Below are positions 34,557 through 42,696 of a stretch of 64,000 nt of DNA, piece by piece. Position 1 is the stretch's first letter; the number at the start of each line of letters is the position of its first letter. Position numbers and translations under genes: made by a program. Source of the stretch: Vibrio celticus (lineage in GTDB: Bacteria; Pseudomonadota; Gammaproteobacteria; Enterobacterales; Vibrionaceae); contig NZ_AP025463.1 of assembly GCF_024347335.1 (NCBI RefSeq), positions 1,116,001 through 1,180,000 on the forward strand, read 5' to 3'. The notes under the pieces are model-generated. The model worked only from the letters and a program-made list of their open reading frames with translations. It was not told the origin of the DNA and searched no databases.

Positions 34557-37500
34557 TTATGCTGAAGGCAGCAAGTTTTGTCTGAATTCGCCCAATAAAT
34601 CACTAACAAATTGAATTCGTTTCCGTCTGTCGACCAATGGTATCGTAAACTTGAACTTAGTTGGTCCTTCCATTGAAAACTTTTGCGGTTGAGATTGCAA
34701 CAGTTTAACAAGGTAGGCCGGGTTTATGTCAGCATCCGGGTAGAATTCTAAGAATCCACCCTTGTCGTGAGCTTCAATTTTCTTCGTTTTGATAGACGCT
34801 GCGGCTAATTTTAGCTCAGAAACTGACAACAAGTTCTTGGTTGCATCAGGCAGAAGGCCGAAGCGATCAATCAGCTCGACTTTCAACTCTGCCAATTCGT
34901 CGGTGTCACTCACACTCGCTATACGTTTGTACGTTGATAAGCGCGTGTTGATGTCTGGGATGTAGTCATCTGGCAATAGTGCTGGCAGACGCATCTCAAT
35001 TTCAGTTTGTTCACGTAGTAGGTCATCAAGCGATGGCTCTCGACCTTCTTTCAATGCTTCAACCGCTTGTTCAAGCATCTCCATGTACAAGGTGAAACCA
35101 ACCGATTGGATTTGACCACTCTGTTCATCACCCAACAACTCACCCGCACCACGAATCTCTAAATCGTGAGTTGCTAGGGTAAAGCCTGCGCCCAAGTCTT
35201 CGAGCGAAGCTATCGCATCCAATCGCTTGATCGCATCTTTGGTCATTGCTTTAGGGTGTGGCGTTAACAAGTAAGCATAAGCTTGGTGGTGCGAACGACC
35301 TACACGACCACGTAATTGGTGCAGCTGTGCTAAACCAAGGTTATCGGCTCTGTCCATCAAGATGGTATTTGCCGTTGGTACGTCGATACCGGTTTCAATG
35401 ATGGTTGTACACACCAGTAAGTTGAAGCGCTGGTGATAGAAGTCATTCATGATGCGTTCCAGTTCGCGCTCACGCATCTGGCCATGAGCCACGGTAACAC
35501 GTGCTTCGGGAATCAACTTCTGTAGTGACTCAGCTGTTTTCTCAATCGTGTCGACTTGGTTGTGTAGGAAGTAAACCTGACCACCACGCATGATTTCACG
35601 AAGTACTGCTTCTCTTACGATGGCATCATCACTCTCGCGAACAAAGGTTTTAATTGCCAAGCGTCGTGCGGGTGGTGTAGCGATGATCGACAAATCACGC
35701 ATACCGCTCATTGCCATGTTAAGCGTTCGCGGGATTGGTGTTGCGGTAAGCGTTAGGATGTCGACATCCGCACGCATCGCTTTTACTTTTTCTTTCTGAC
35801 GCACACCAAATCGGTGTTCTTCATCGACAACCAGCAGGCCTAGGTCTTTAAACTTAATATCACTCGAAAGCAGCTTGTGAGTCCCCACCAAGATGTCGAC
35901 TTTACCGTCGGCGACATCTTGCATGATTAGTTTTTGCTCTTTAGCTGATTTGAATCGGGATAGAACCTCAACACGAATCGGCAAGTTGGCGAAACGGTCA
36001 CGGAAGTTCTCGAAGTGTTGCTGAGCAAGTAGAGTAGTAGGAACTAAAACCGCTACTTGTTTGCTGTTATCGGTACAAACGAATGCCGCGCGCATCGCAA
36101 CTTCAGTCTTACCAAAACCAACATCACCACACACTAAGCGGTCCATGGCTTTTGCTTGGCACATGTCAGACATAACCGCATTGATGGCCATCGCTTGGTC
36201 ATCGGTCTCTTCAAACGGGAAGCCAGATTTGAAGGTTGCGTATTGACCGCGATCCAATACAAATTTGTAGCCTGGTTTGAGTTCACGCTTGGCGTAAACA
36301 TCAAGCAATTCTGCGGCCACGTCACGGACTTTCTCCGCGGCACGTTTACGCGCTTTCTGCCATGCCTCCCCACCGAGCTTATGCAGTGGTGCAGAGTCTT
36401 CAGCGCCGCCAGAGTAGCGTCCGATGAGATTCAAAGAAGCAACAGGTACGTACAACTTGGCATCGTTTTGATACTCAAGGGTTACGTATTCGGTTTTCAT
36501 ACCACCGGCTTCGAGTGTTTGCAAGCCGATGTAGCGACCAATACCGTGGTCAATGTGCACAACAGGTTGACCTGGTTTAAGTTCGGCTAAGTGACGAATG
36601 ACAGTGTCGCTGTTAACACTTTTTTTGTCTTTCTTACGGCGCTGAACAACGCGATCACCCAACAGGTCGCTTTCACAGATAAGGGCGATGTTTTGCTCTT
36701 CGTGGATAAAGCCATGTTCCGCGGAACCGAGGGTCAGGCTGAACTTGTCTTTACCTTTAATCGCCGCGTCGAGGTTTTCAACTTCGCTTGGACGAACTTT
36801 GATGCCTCGAAGTAATTCACTCAGTGCTTCACGGCGGCCTTCAGATTCAACTGAAAAGACCACTTTTCCTTCGAAGGCTTCAGTGAACTTTCTTAGGTTA
36901 GCCAAAGGTTCTTTATTTTGATGCTGAACGCTGAGATCAGGCAATGACACGACAGGTAAGTTAGTGCGGCCTGCTTTCTCTTCAATCGACTCTAGGCTTA
37001 GGTTGAACTGTGGCTTCTGTTTGAAGTGTGAGAATAGTTCGTCTTTCTTCAACCAAAGTTGCTCAGGTGTCAGCAGTGGTCGTAATGGATCAACACCGCG
37101 CTGTTCGTATCGATGAGCAACGTCCGTTAGGAATGAATCTACTGCAGTCTCGACATCACCTAGAATCAGCAGTTGCGCTTCATCGGCAACGTAATCAAAC
37201 AAGGTTTCAGTGTGATCAAAGAACAGCGGCTGCCAATACTCGATACCAGCAGGCCAAGTACCTTTTGAAACCTGCATATAAACCGATTCTGGTTCGCGGC
37301 GCGCATCAAACTGTTGGCGCCAACGAATACGGAAATCTTCAATCGCCGTTTCCGAGGTCGGGAATTCGTGAGCAGGCAGCAGGCGGATCTCAGAGATGTC
37401 TTCGATAGAACGCTGGTTTTCAGGATCGAAAGTACGAATAGTGTCGATCTCGTCATCGAAGAAGTCGATGCGATACGGGTCTTTACTGCCCATTGGGAAT

Positions 37501-38018
37501 AGGTCAAGAATAGAACCACGACTTGCGTATTCGCCGGGGCCAAACACTTGATCAACGTAACGATAGCCTGACTTTTCAAGCTGTAGGCGCAGTTTCTCAA
37601 GCGAGTAGAGATCGCCCGTTTTCACCATTAACGTGTGTTGTAGCAAAAAGTCTCGCGGTGACTGGCGTTGCAATAACGTGCTGATCGGAACGATCGTGAT
37701 GCCATCTTTTAGTGTTGGCAGTGCATAAAGGCGAGCGATACGATCTGAAATGATCTCTTGGTGCGGCGAGAAGCTATCGTATGGCAGCGTTTCCCAATCA
37801 GGGAATAATGCGACTTCATGTGCCGTAAACTGTTCAATTTCAGATTGAAGCTTAAGCGCCACTTGTGGGTCGGGTACAGCCAAGACGGTATGGCTGTTGT
37901 GTTGCTCTGCGAGTTTGGCAATGGCAAGAGCGAGAGACGAACCGACTAGGTTACCGATGTGCTTTTTGTCACCGGCACCTTTAAGTTTAGGTAGTGTAAA
38001 TATGGATTTTTTGGTCAT
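34557..38018 (-). CDS. mfd: Transcription-repair coupling factor
   Basis: A 1153-residue SF2 translocase that removes RNA polymerase stalled at DNA damage and recruits UvrA. The UvrB-like N-terminal module is at about 1-330. The polymerase-interacting Tudor-like domain follows (GQPVVHIDHGIGRYIGLQTLEAGGMKTEYVTLEY). The RecG-like motor has Walker A GDVGFGKTEVAMRA, VDEEHRFG for Walker B, and LHQLRGRVGRSHHQAYAYLL. The C-terminal domain (DLLREQTEIEMRLPALLPDDYIPDINTRLSTYKRIA) is complete. It overlaps nothing and follows the PilZ gene by six bases, so both are one transcription unit. Confidence 0.97.
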   Translation of the reverse strand: MTKKSIFTLPKLKGAGDKKHIGNLVGSSLALAIAKLAEQHNSHTVLAVPDPQVALKLQSEIEQFTAHEVALFPDWETLPYDSFSPHQEIISDRIARLYALPTLKDGITIVPISTLLQRQSPRDFLLQHTLMVKTGDLYSLEKLRLQLEKSGYRYVDQVFGPGEYASRGSILDLFPMGSKDPYRIDFFDDEIDTIRTFDPENQRSIEDISEIRLLPAHEFPTSETAIEDFRIRWRQQFDARREPESVYMQVSKGTWPAGIEYWQPLFFDHTETLFDYVADEAQLLILGDVETAVDSFLTDVAHRYEQRGVDPLRPLLTPEQLWLKKDELFSHFKQKPQFNLSLESIEEKAGRTNLPVVSLPDLSVQHQNKEPLANLRKFTEAFEGKVVFSVESEGRREALSELLRGIKVRPSEVENLDAAIKGKDKFSLTLGSAEHGFIHEEQNIALICESDLLGDRVVQRRKKDKKSVNSDTVIRHLAELKPGQPVVHIDHGIGRYIGLQTLEAGGMKTEYVTLEYQNDAKLYVPVASLNLIGRYSGGAEDSAPLHKLGGEAWQKARKRAAEKVRDVAAELLDVYAKRELKPGYKFVLDRGQYATFKSGFPFEETDDQAMAINAVMSDMCQAKAMDRLVCGDVGFGKTEVAMRAAFVCTDNSKQVAVLVPTTLLAQQHFENFRDRFANLPIRVEVLSRFKSAKEQKLIMQDVADGKVDILVGTHKLLSSDIKFKDLGLLVVDEEHRFGVRQKEKVKAMRADVDILTLTATPIPRTLNMAMSGMRDLSIIATPPARRLAIKTFVRESDDAIVREAVLREIMRGGQVYFLHNQVDTIEKTAESLQKLIPEARVTVAHGQMRERELERIMNDFYHQRFNLLVCTTIIETGIDVPTANTILMDRADNLGLAQLHQLRGRVGRSHHQAYAYLLTPHPKAMTKDAIKRLDAIASLEDLGAGFTLATHDLEIRGAGELLGDEQSGQIQSVGFTLYMEMLEQAVEALKEGREPSLDDLLREQTEIEMRLPALLPDDYIPDINTRLSTYKRIASVSDTDELAELKVELIDRFGLLPDATKNLLSVSELKLAAASIKTKKIEAHDKGGFLEFYPDADINPAYLVKLLQSQPQKFSMEGPTKFKFTIPLVDRRKRIQFVSDLLGEFRQNLLPSA

Positions 38019-38024
38019 GTTAAT

Positions 38025-38594
38025 TTACTTGTTATCTCGGTCTAGAGAGCGTTGACGCAAGAGTTTCTGTTGTTGATGAAGTGCCGCTTTAATTAGCAGG
38101 TCTTGGTCGGTATCGCGAAGATGAGCGTATTTATATTTGATTTCGAAACCTGAGTCTTTCGCCTCGCTAGCAAATACTTCTGCGTAGCAATAAATGGCTG
38201 CAGCTGGGTGCTCTAGAAAAAGTTTGGCTTTTACTAAGCGACCCGGTTCGATGTCTGCTTTTGAAAAGCAGGAAAACTGACTCGCACCAAATGAATAGGT
38301 GTGAGTGCGAAATTTCTCATCATCTTGCTGCGATAACATAAAGCTCAACAAGAGGTTTAATTTTGAGTTTTGTGCATCCAATAAACTGGTGACATTCTTC
38401 AAGTCGCTGTTTTTCAGTTCCGTTCTAGCGCTGTCAGCTAACAGATCCAATTGGCTAAATTCACTTGCCACCACAAATGGTGCTGGGATCTCAGATTCGA
38501 ATTGAATTTGAGAAGGTAAAGTGAAGCCGCTGTCCATTGGTTCAATATTAGCGGTAAGGCTATGGTGAACGGTGAAAAACTCTTGTTCTGTCAT
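38025..38594 (-). CDS. PilZ-domain protein (PlzB-like)
   Basis: A 189-residue cytoplasmic protein in the place of the V. cholerae PilZ protein PlzB, beside mfd. The C-terminal half has the beta pattern of PilZ (TYSFGASQFSCFSKADIEPGRLVKAKLFL; YCYAEVFASEAKDSGFEIKYKYAHL). The c-di-GMP-binding RxxxR and D/NxSxxG motifs are degenerate, so ligand binding is doubtful. The six-base gap to mfd implies co-expression. Confidence 0.8.
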   Translation of the reverse strand: MTEQEFFTVHHSLTANIEPMDSGFTLPSQIQFESEIPAPFVVASEFSQLDLLADSARTELKNSDLKNVTSLLDAQNSKLNLLLSFMLSQQDDEKFRTHTYSFGASQFSCFSKADIEPGRLVKAKLFLEHPAAAIYCYAEVFASEAKDSGFEIKYKYAHLRDTDQDLLIKAALHQQQKLLRQRSLDRDNK

Positions 38595-38821
38595 GCGTTA
38601 GTTCCTTGAAGTGATCTATTGATTATCGCTATGTGGCCGCAGTAATCAAGGTCAGTTAATTGAAAGTCTCAAATAGTTGTTTGAAATTTGGCTATTTGAC
38701 AAGGTTCTGTTTTTCAAGCCTAACTAATTGAGTTAATTCACTCTATATTTTCAATTAACCCCTACACAGTAACAGCAATACCCGTTACATTAACCCGCAT
38801 CCCCTTTAGATGGTTCAAAGT
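38595..38821. other. Divergent intergenic region pilZ/lolC
   Basis: About 220 AT-rich bases hold the promoters of pilZ-mfd-csiV on one side and lolCDE on the other. No clear operator was recognised. Confidence 0.4.
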
Positions 38822-40030
38822 ATGTTTCATCCTATTTCGTTGTTTGTTGGCCTACGCTATTTGAAAGGTCGTTCAGGTGATCGCTTTAGCCGTTTTGTTT
38901 CTTATATGTCGACGGCAGGTATCACGATTGGTGTGCTGTCTTTGGTTACTGTTTTATCGGTAATGAATGGATTCGAAGCGCAGTTAAAAGACCGAATTCT
39001 TGGCGTTCTTCCTCAAGCGGTGGTTTATGAGCAAGGTGGCACCACCTCTCTTGCTGCCCAAGCGCCTAATTTTGCAGAGCAAATCTCGCTTAATGGTCAC
39101 GTTGAACCGATTGTCCGCAGTGAGGCGGTGATTCAGAGTCCGGCTCAGTTATCTGCAGGGCTGTTAATCGGCATTGAACCTAATTCAGACGACCCTCTTC
39201 AGAACCACTTGATTGCGGGCAGACTGTCTTCACTTAAGGCGGGTCAATATCAGCTATTTCTTGGTCACACCTTGGCGAGAAACTTGAAGGTATCTATGGG
39301 TGACAAAGTTCGCCTGATGGTGACCAGCGCGAGCCAATACACCCCATTAGGTCGTATTCCAAGCCAACGAAATTTCACTGTTGCCGGTATTTTCAACACA
39401 GGTTCTGATATCGACGCTCAACTGATGGTGACAGACATCCAAGACGCTGGGCGTTTGATGCGTTATAAATCAGACACTATTTCAGGCTGGCGACTGTTTT
39501 TTGAAGACCCGTTTGAAGTCGCAGAGTTATCAACTCAGCCATTGCCAGAAGGTTGGTTGTGGAGTGATTGGCGTGACCAACGTGGTGAGCTGTTCCAAGC
39601 CGTTCGTATGGAAAAAAACATGATGGGCTTAATGCTTGGGCTTATCATCGGTGTTGCTGCTTTCAATATTATCTCGGCACTTATCATGGTGGTGATGGAG
39701 AAGCAGTCTGAAGTCGCGATTCTTAAGACCCAAGGCATGACCGATGGTCAAGTCATGGGGATCTTCATGGTTCAAGGCGCAAGTAGTGGCGTGATTGGCG
39801 CGCTCTCTGGTGGTGTGTTAGGCGTTGCCCTAGCGATGAACCTTAATACTATTTTAGAGGCGATGGGCGTTGCTCTATTCTCCTTTGGTGGACAGTTGCC
39901 AATTCTGATTAACCCAATTCAAATCGCTGTTGTTGTGGTTTTGGCTATTGCACTTAGCCTGATTGCCACTGTATTCCCTTCTTATCGTGCATCGTCTGTG
40001 AAACCTGCTGAGGCCCTTCGTTATGAGTAA
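38822..40030 (+). CDS. lolC: Lipoprotein-releasing ABC transporter permease LolC
   Basis: One of two permeases of the LolCDE complex that extracts lipoproteins from the inner membrane for transfer to LolA. The 402-residue protein has one N-terminal and three C-terminal helices with a large periplasmic domain. It aligns along its length with E. coli LolC (LFVGLRYLKGRSGDRFSRFVSYMSTAGITIGVLSLVTVLSVMNGFE; VRMEKNMMGLMLGLIIGVAAFNIISALIMVVMEKQSEVAIL). MFHP at ATG 38822 matches the LolC N-terminus; ATG 38810 is an alternative. It overlaps lolD by eight bases. Confidence 0.95.
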   Translation: MFHPISLFVGLRYLKGRSGDRFSRFVSYMSTAGITIGVLSLVTVLSVMNGFEAQLKDRILGVLPQAVVYEQGGTTSLAAQAPNFAEQISLNGHVEPIVRSEAVIQSPAQLSAGLLIGIEPNSDDPLQNHLIAGRLSSLKAGQYQLFLGHTLARNLKVSMGDKVRLMVTSASQYTPLGRIPSQRNFTVAGIFNTGSDIDAQLMVTDIQDAGRLMRYKSDTISGWRLFFEDPFEVAELSTQPLPEGWLWSDWRDQRGELFQAVRMEKNMMGLMLGLIIGVAAFNIISALIMVVMEKQSEVAILKTQGMTDGQVMGIFMVQGASSGVIGALSGGVLGVALAMNLNTILEAMGVALFSFGGQLPILINPIQIAVVVVLAIALSLIATVFPSYRASSVKPAEALRYE

Positions 40031-40715
40031 TTTTCTTCAATGTAATGATATCCGTAAAACGTACCGTGAAGGCTCGTTAGATACTGAGGTGCTCAAGGGA
40101 GTCAGCTTTGAAATCGAAAAGGGTGAGCTAGTAGCAATCATCGGTACTTCTGGGTCGGGTAAAAGTACCTTACTGCATATCTTAGGCGCATTAGACGATG
40201 CTTCTGCGGGCAGCGTAAGTTTTCTTGGTCAGGATTTAGCATCTTTGAGTTCAAATAAGCAGGCCAAACTTCGTAACCAGCATCTTGGCTTTGTGTATCA
40301 ATTCCATCATCTTCTCTCGGACTTTTCAGCGTTAGAAAACGTAGCTATGCCGTTGCTGATTGGTGGTGAAAAGCCAGCGAAAGCAAAACAAGAAGCGCAA
40401 CGTCTGCTTGATAAGGTTGGATTGAGTCATCGTGTTGATCACCGACCTTCAGAGCTTTCTGGTGGTGAAAGACAACGTGTGGCGATTGCTCGTGCATTGG
40501 TGAATAAGCCTGCGCTAGTGTTGGCGGATGAACCAACCGGTAACCTTGACCATAACACCGCTCTTTCTATTTATGACTTAATGCGTGAACTGAACCGTGA
40601 GTACGATACTGCCTTTTTGGTCGTGACTCACGATGGTGAACTTGCCGGTAAGATGGATCGCCAACTTCACATGCAAGATGGTTTACTGGTCAACGTAGAA
40701 AAAGAGGAGAGCTAA
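40023..40715 (+). CDS. lolD: Lipoprotein-releasing system ATP-binding protein LolD
   Basis: The 230-residue ATPase of LolCDE. Walker A is GTSGSGKST, the signature LSGGERQRVAIARAL and Walker B VLADEPTGNLD; the D-loop and the switch His (VVTHD) are intact. The start lies inside the end of lolC and the stop is directly followed by the lolE start, so all three are tightly coupled. Confidence 0.97.
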   Translation: MSNFLQCNDIRKTYREGSLDTEVLKGVSFEIEKGELVAIIGTSGSGKSTLLHILGALDDASAGSVSFLGQDLASLSSNKQAKLRNQHLGFVYQFHHLLSDFSALENVAMPLLIGGEKPAKAKQEAQRLLDKVGLSHRVDHRPSELSGGERQRVAIARALVNKPALVLADEPTGNLDHNTALSIYDLMRELNREYDTAFLVVTHDGELAGKMDRQLHMQDGLLVNVEKEES

Positions 40716-41960
40716 GTGTTTTCTTCTTTATCTCTATTGATAGGCGGTCGATTTAGCCGTGCGAAACAACGAGACAAGATGGTGTCGTTCATCTCTTTGT
40801 CCTCGACGATTGGTATCGCTGTTGGTGTCGCGGTGATCATTATCGGCTTATCTGCGATGAATGGCTTTGAGCGAGAGCTTCAATCACGAGTGCTTTCAGT
40901 GATTCCTCACGGTGAGTTTGAAGGCGTGAATGAGCCTGTGACTCGTTGGGAGCACGTGATTGAGGAATCGGTTAAGCACGATAAAGTCGTTGCTGCTGCG
41001 CCTTATGTAAAAATTACAGCGCTTGCTGAAAAGGGCAAAGAACTCAAAGCAATAGAAGTGCGCGGCGTTGACCCAAAACTTGAGCAACAAGTCTCGAGCC
41101 TGTCGAGTTTTATCGATAAGCAAGCTTGGAGTGAGTTTAAGGCAGGGCAACAACAGATCATTTTGGGCTCTGGTGTAGCGAATGTGCTGGGTGCGAAAGT
41201 CGGTGATTATCTGACTTTGATGATTCCAACGGTAAACGGTTCTGTGAAGGTTCAGGCGCCAAAGCGTGTTCGAGTGAAAGTGGTTGGCTTGCTGATGCTT
41301 AATGGTCAGATAGATCACAGCTTGGCTCTGATCCCGATTGGAGATGCTCAGGTCTACGCAAACTTAGGTGAGGCGGTGACTGGAGTCTCTTTAAAAGTGA
41401 CCGATGTGCTGAACGCGAATTCTATTGTGCGTGAAGTGGGTAATCAGCTTGATGTGTATGTGTATCTGCGCAGCTGGCAGCAGAAGTTTGGCTTCTTGTA
41501 TCGAGATATTCAACTCGTTCGTACCATCATGTATCTGGTGATGGTGCTGGTTATTGGTGTTGCTTGTTTCAACATCGTCTCGACCTTAATGATGGCGGTA
41601 AAAGACAGAGCATCAGAGATCGCGATTTTAAGAACCATGGGGGCATCAGACGGCCTTGTGAAGCGCATCTTTGTTTGGCAGGGCGTATTCTCAGGCGTGT
41701 TAGGCAGTTTGGTGGGCAGTGCAATAGGTGTGCTAGTCGCTCTTAATCTCACGACGCTAATCAAAGGACTTGAAAAGCTGGTCGATCACCAGTTCTTGTC
41801 CGGTGATATCTATTTTGTCGACTTCTTGCCGTCACAACTTGATATGACGGATGTTGTTGTGGTTTCCGGCACTGCGATTGTGCTGAGTTTACTGGCGACA
41901 TGGTACCCAGCATCACGAGCAGCGAAGTTGAATCCAGCCTCAGTGCTGAGTTCTAAATAG
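40716..41960 (+). CDS. lolE: Lipoprotein-releasing ABC transporter permease LolE
   Basis: The second permease of LolCDE, at 414 residues. The N-terminus LSLLIGGRFSRAKQRDKMVSFISLSSTIGIAVGVAVIIIGLSAMNGFERELQSRVLSVIPHGEFEG matches LolE rather than LolC. The three C-terminal helices are present (YLVMVLVIGVACFNIVSTLMMAVKDRASEIAILRTMGA). It begins at a GTG abutting the lolD stop. Separate LolC and LolE genes are typical of enterobacteria and vibrios. Confidence 0.95.
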   Translation: MFSSLSLLIGGRFSRAKQRDKMVSFISLSSTIGIAVGVAVIIIGLSAMNGFERELQSRVLSVIPHGEFEGVNEPVTRWEHVIEESVKHDKVVAAAPYVKITALAEKGKELKAIEVRGVDPKLEQQVSSLSSFIDKQAWSEFKAGQQQIILGSGVANVLGAKVGDYLTLMIPTVNGSVKVQAPKRVRVKVVGLLMLNGQIDHSLALIPIGDAQVYANLGEAVTGVSLKVTDVLNANSIVREVGNQLDVYVYLRSWQQKFGFLYRDIQLVRTIMYLVMVLVIGVACFNIVSTLMMAVKDRASEIAILRTMGASDGLVKRIFVWQGVFSGVLGSLVGSAIGVLVALNLTTLIKGLEKLVDHQFLSGDIYFVDFLPSQLDMTDVVVVSGTAIVLSLLATWYPASRAAKLNPASVLSSK

Positions 41961-42001
41961 CATTAGCTTAAATAACAAAGCAGTTCCGCGTCGATAAATA
42001 C

Positions 42002-42030
42002 AAAAAAGGATCCCAATGGGATCCTTTTTT
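42002..42030 (+). terminator. Terminator of lolCDE (bidirectional)
   Basis: AAAAAAGGATCCCA pairs with TGGGATCCTTTTTT. The T runs on both strands let it also serve the minus-strand DUF2062 gene that ends at 42167. Confidence 0.92.
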
Positions 42031-42166
42031 ATTGAATTCAATTCGTGTTCTTTACGACTTTCGTTACATGCCAATCTTGCAGAGGTTAGTGGCTCATCTG
42101 ATTTTAACTTGTGTGCGTTTTAAGTGAAGCACATACAAGGTTAGATTGAATAACAAGTGATGGCGT

Positions 42167-42679
42167 TCAGTGCCTTGCTTGTCGCTTTTTCCAACTTCTT
42201 ACTACTGAGTAACGCCATAAACCGCGAATACCAAAGTAGCCAATCATTGCTGAAACCACACCACAAATCAGACAACCCAATAAGAACGGAGGCCCTATAG
42301 TGCTCATTTGCGCCAAGATGAAGTCCCAGGACAATTCGAAATGGAAGGCTTGAGGTGGCACATGCATAACAAACGCCCCGACTTTATAAGCAAAGTAGAA
42401 GAGAACAGGCATGGTAACCGGGTTACTGATCCAAACAAGTGCGACAGCTAAAGGCAGGTTAACGCCACATGCGACAGCAAGGCCTGCAGACATAATCATT
42501 TGACTTGGTAGAGGGACAAACGCCATGAATAACCCAACAGCAAACGCGCCAGCCGCAGAGCGACGATTAAGGCACCATAAGTTGGGGTTGTACAAAACAT
42601 TGCCAAAAACTTTCAATGCTTTCTGACGCTTGATTAGATCATGGTCAGGCATAAATCGTTTGATAAACTTTCTTGGCAT
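42167..42679 (-). CDS. DUF2062 membrane protein
   Basis: A 170-residue protein with about three membrane helices. The DUF2062 core is visible (RRSAAGAFAVGLFMAFVPLPSQMIMSAGLAVACGVNLPLAVALVWISNPVTMPVLFYFAYKVG). The function is unknown. Its start codon is only 17 bases from that of the divergent comEC gene, so each gene's promoter must overlap the other's coding start or lie further away. Confidence 0.9.
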   Translation of the reverse strand: MPRKFIKRFMPDHDLIKRQKALKVFGNVLYNPNLWCLNRRSAAGAFAVGLFMAFVPLPSQMIMSAGLAVACGVNLPLAVALVWISNPVTMPVLFYFAYKVGAFVMHVPPQAFHFELSWDFILAQMSTIGPPFLLGCLICGVVSAMIGYFGIRGLWRYSVVRSWKKRQARH

Positions 42680-42696
42680 AGGAGGAAGCTACTCTC

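Noticed and set aside
36156..36590. 144-residue plus-strand frame inside mfd
   Set aside because: It is a shadow of the mfd coding strand; the mfd frame has all the conserved motifs.
41564..41746. Plus-strand frame inside lolE
   Set aside because: It is an alternative frame of a well-supported gene.
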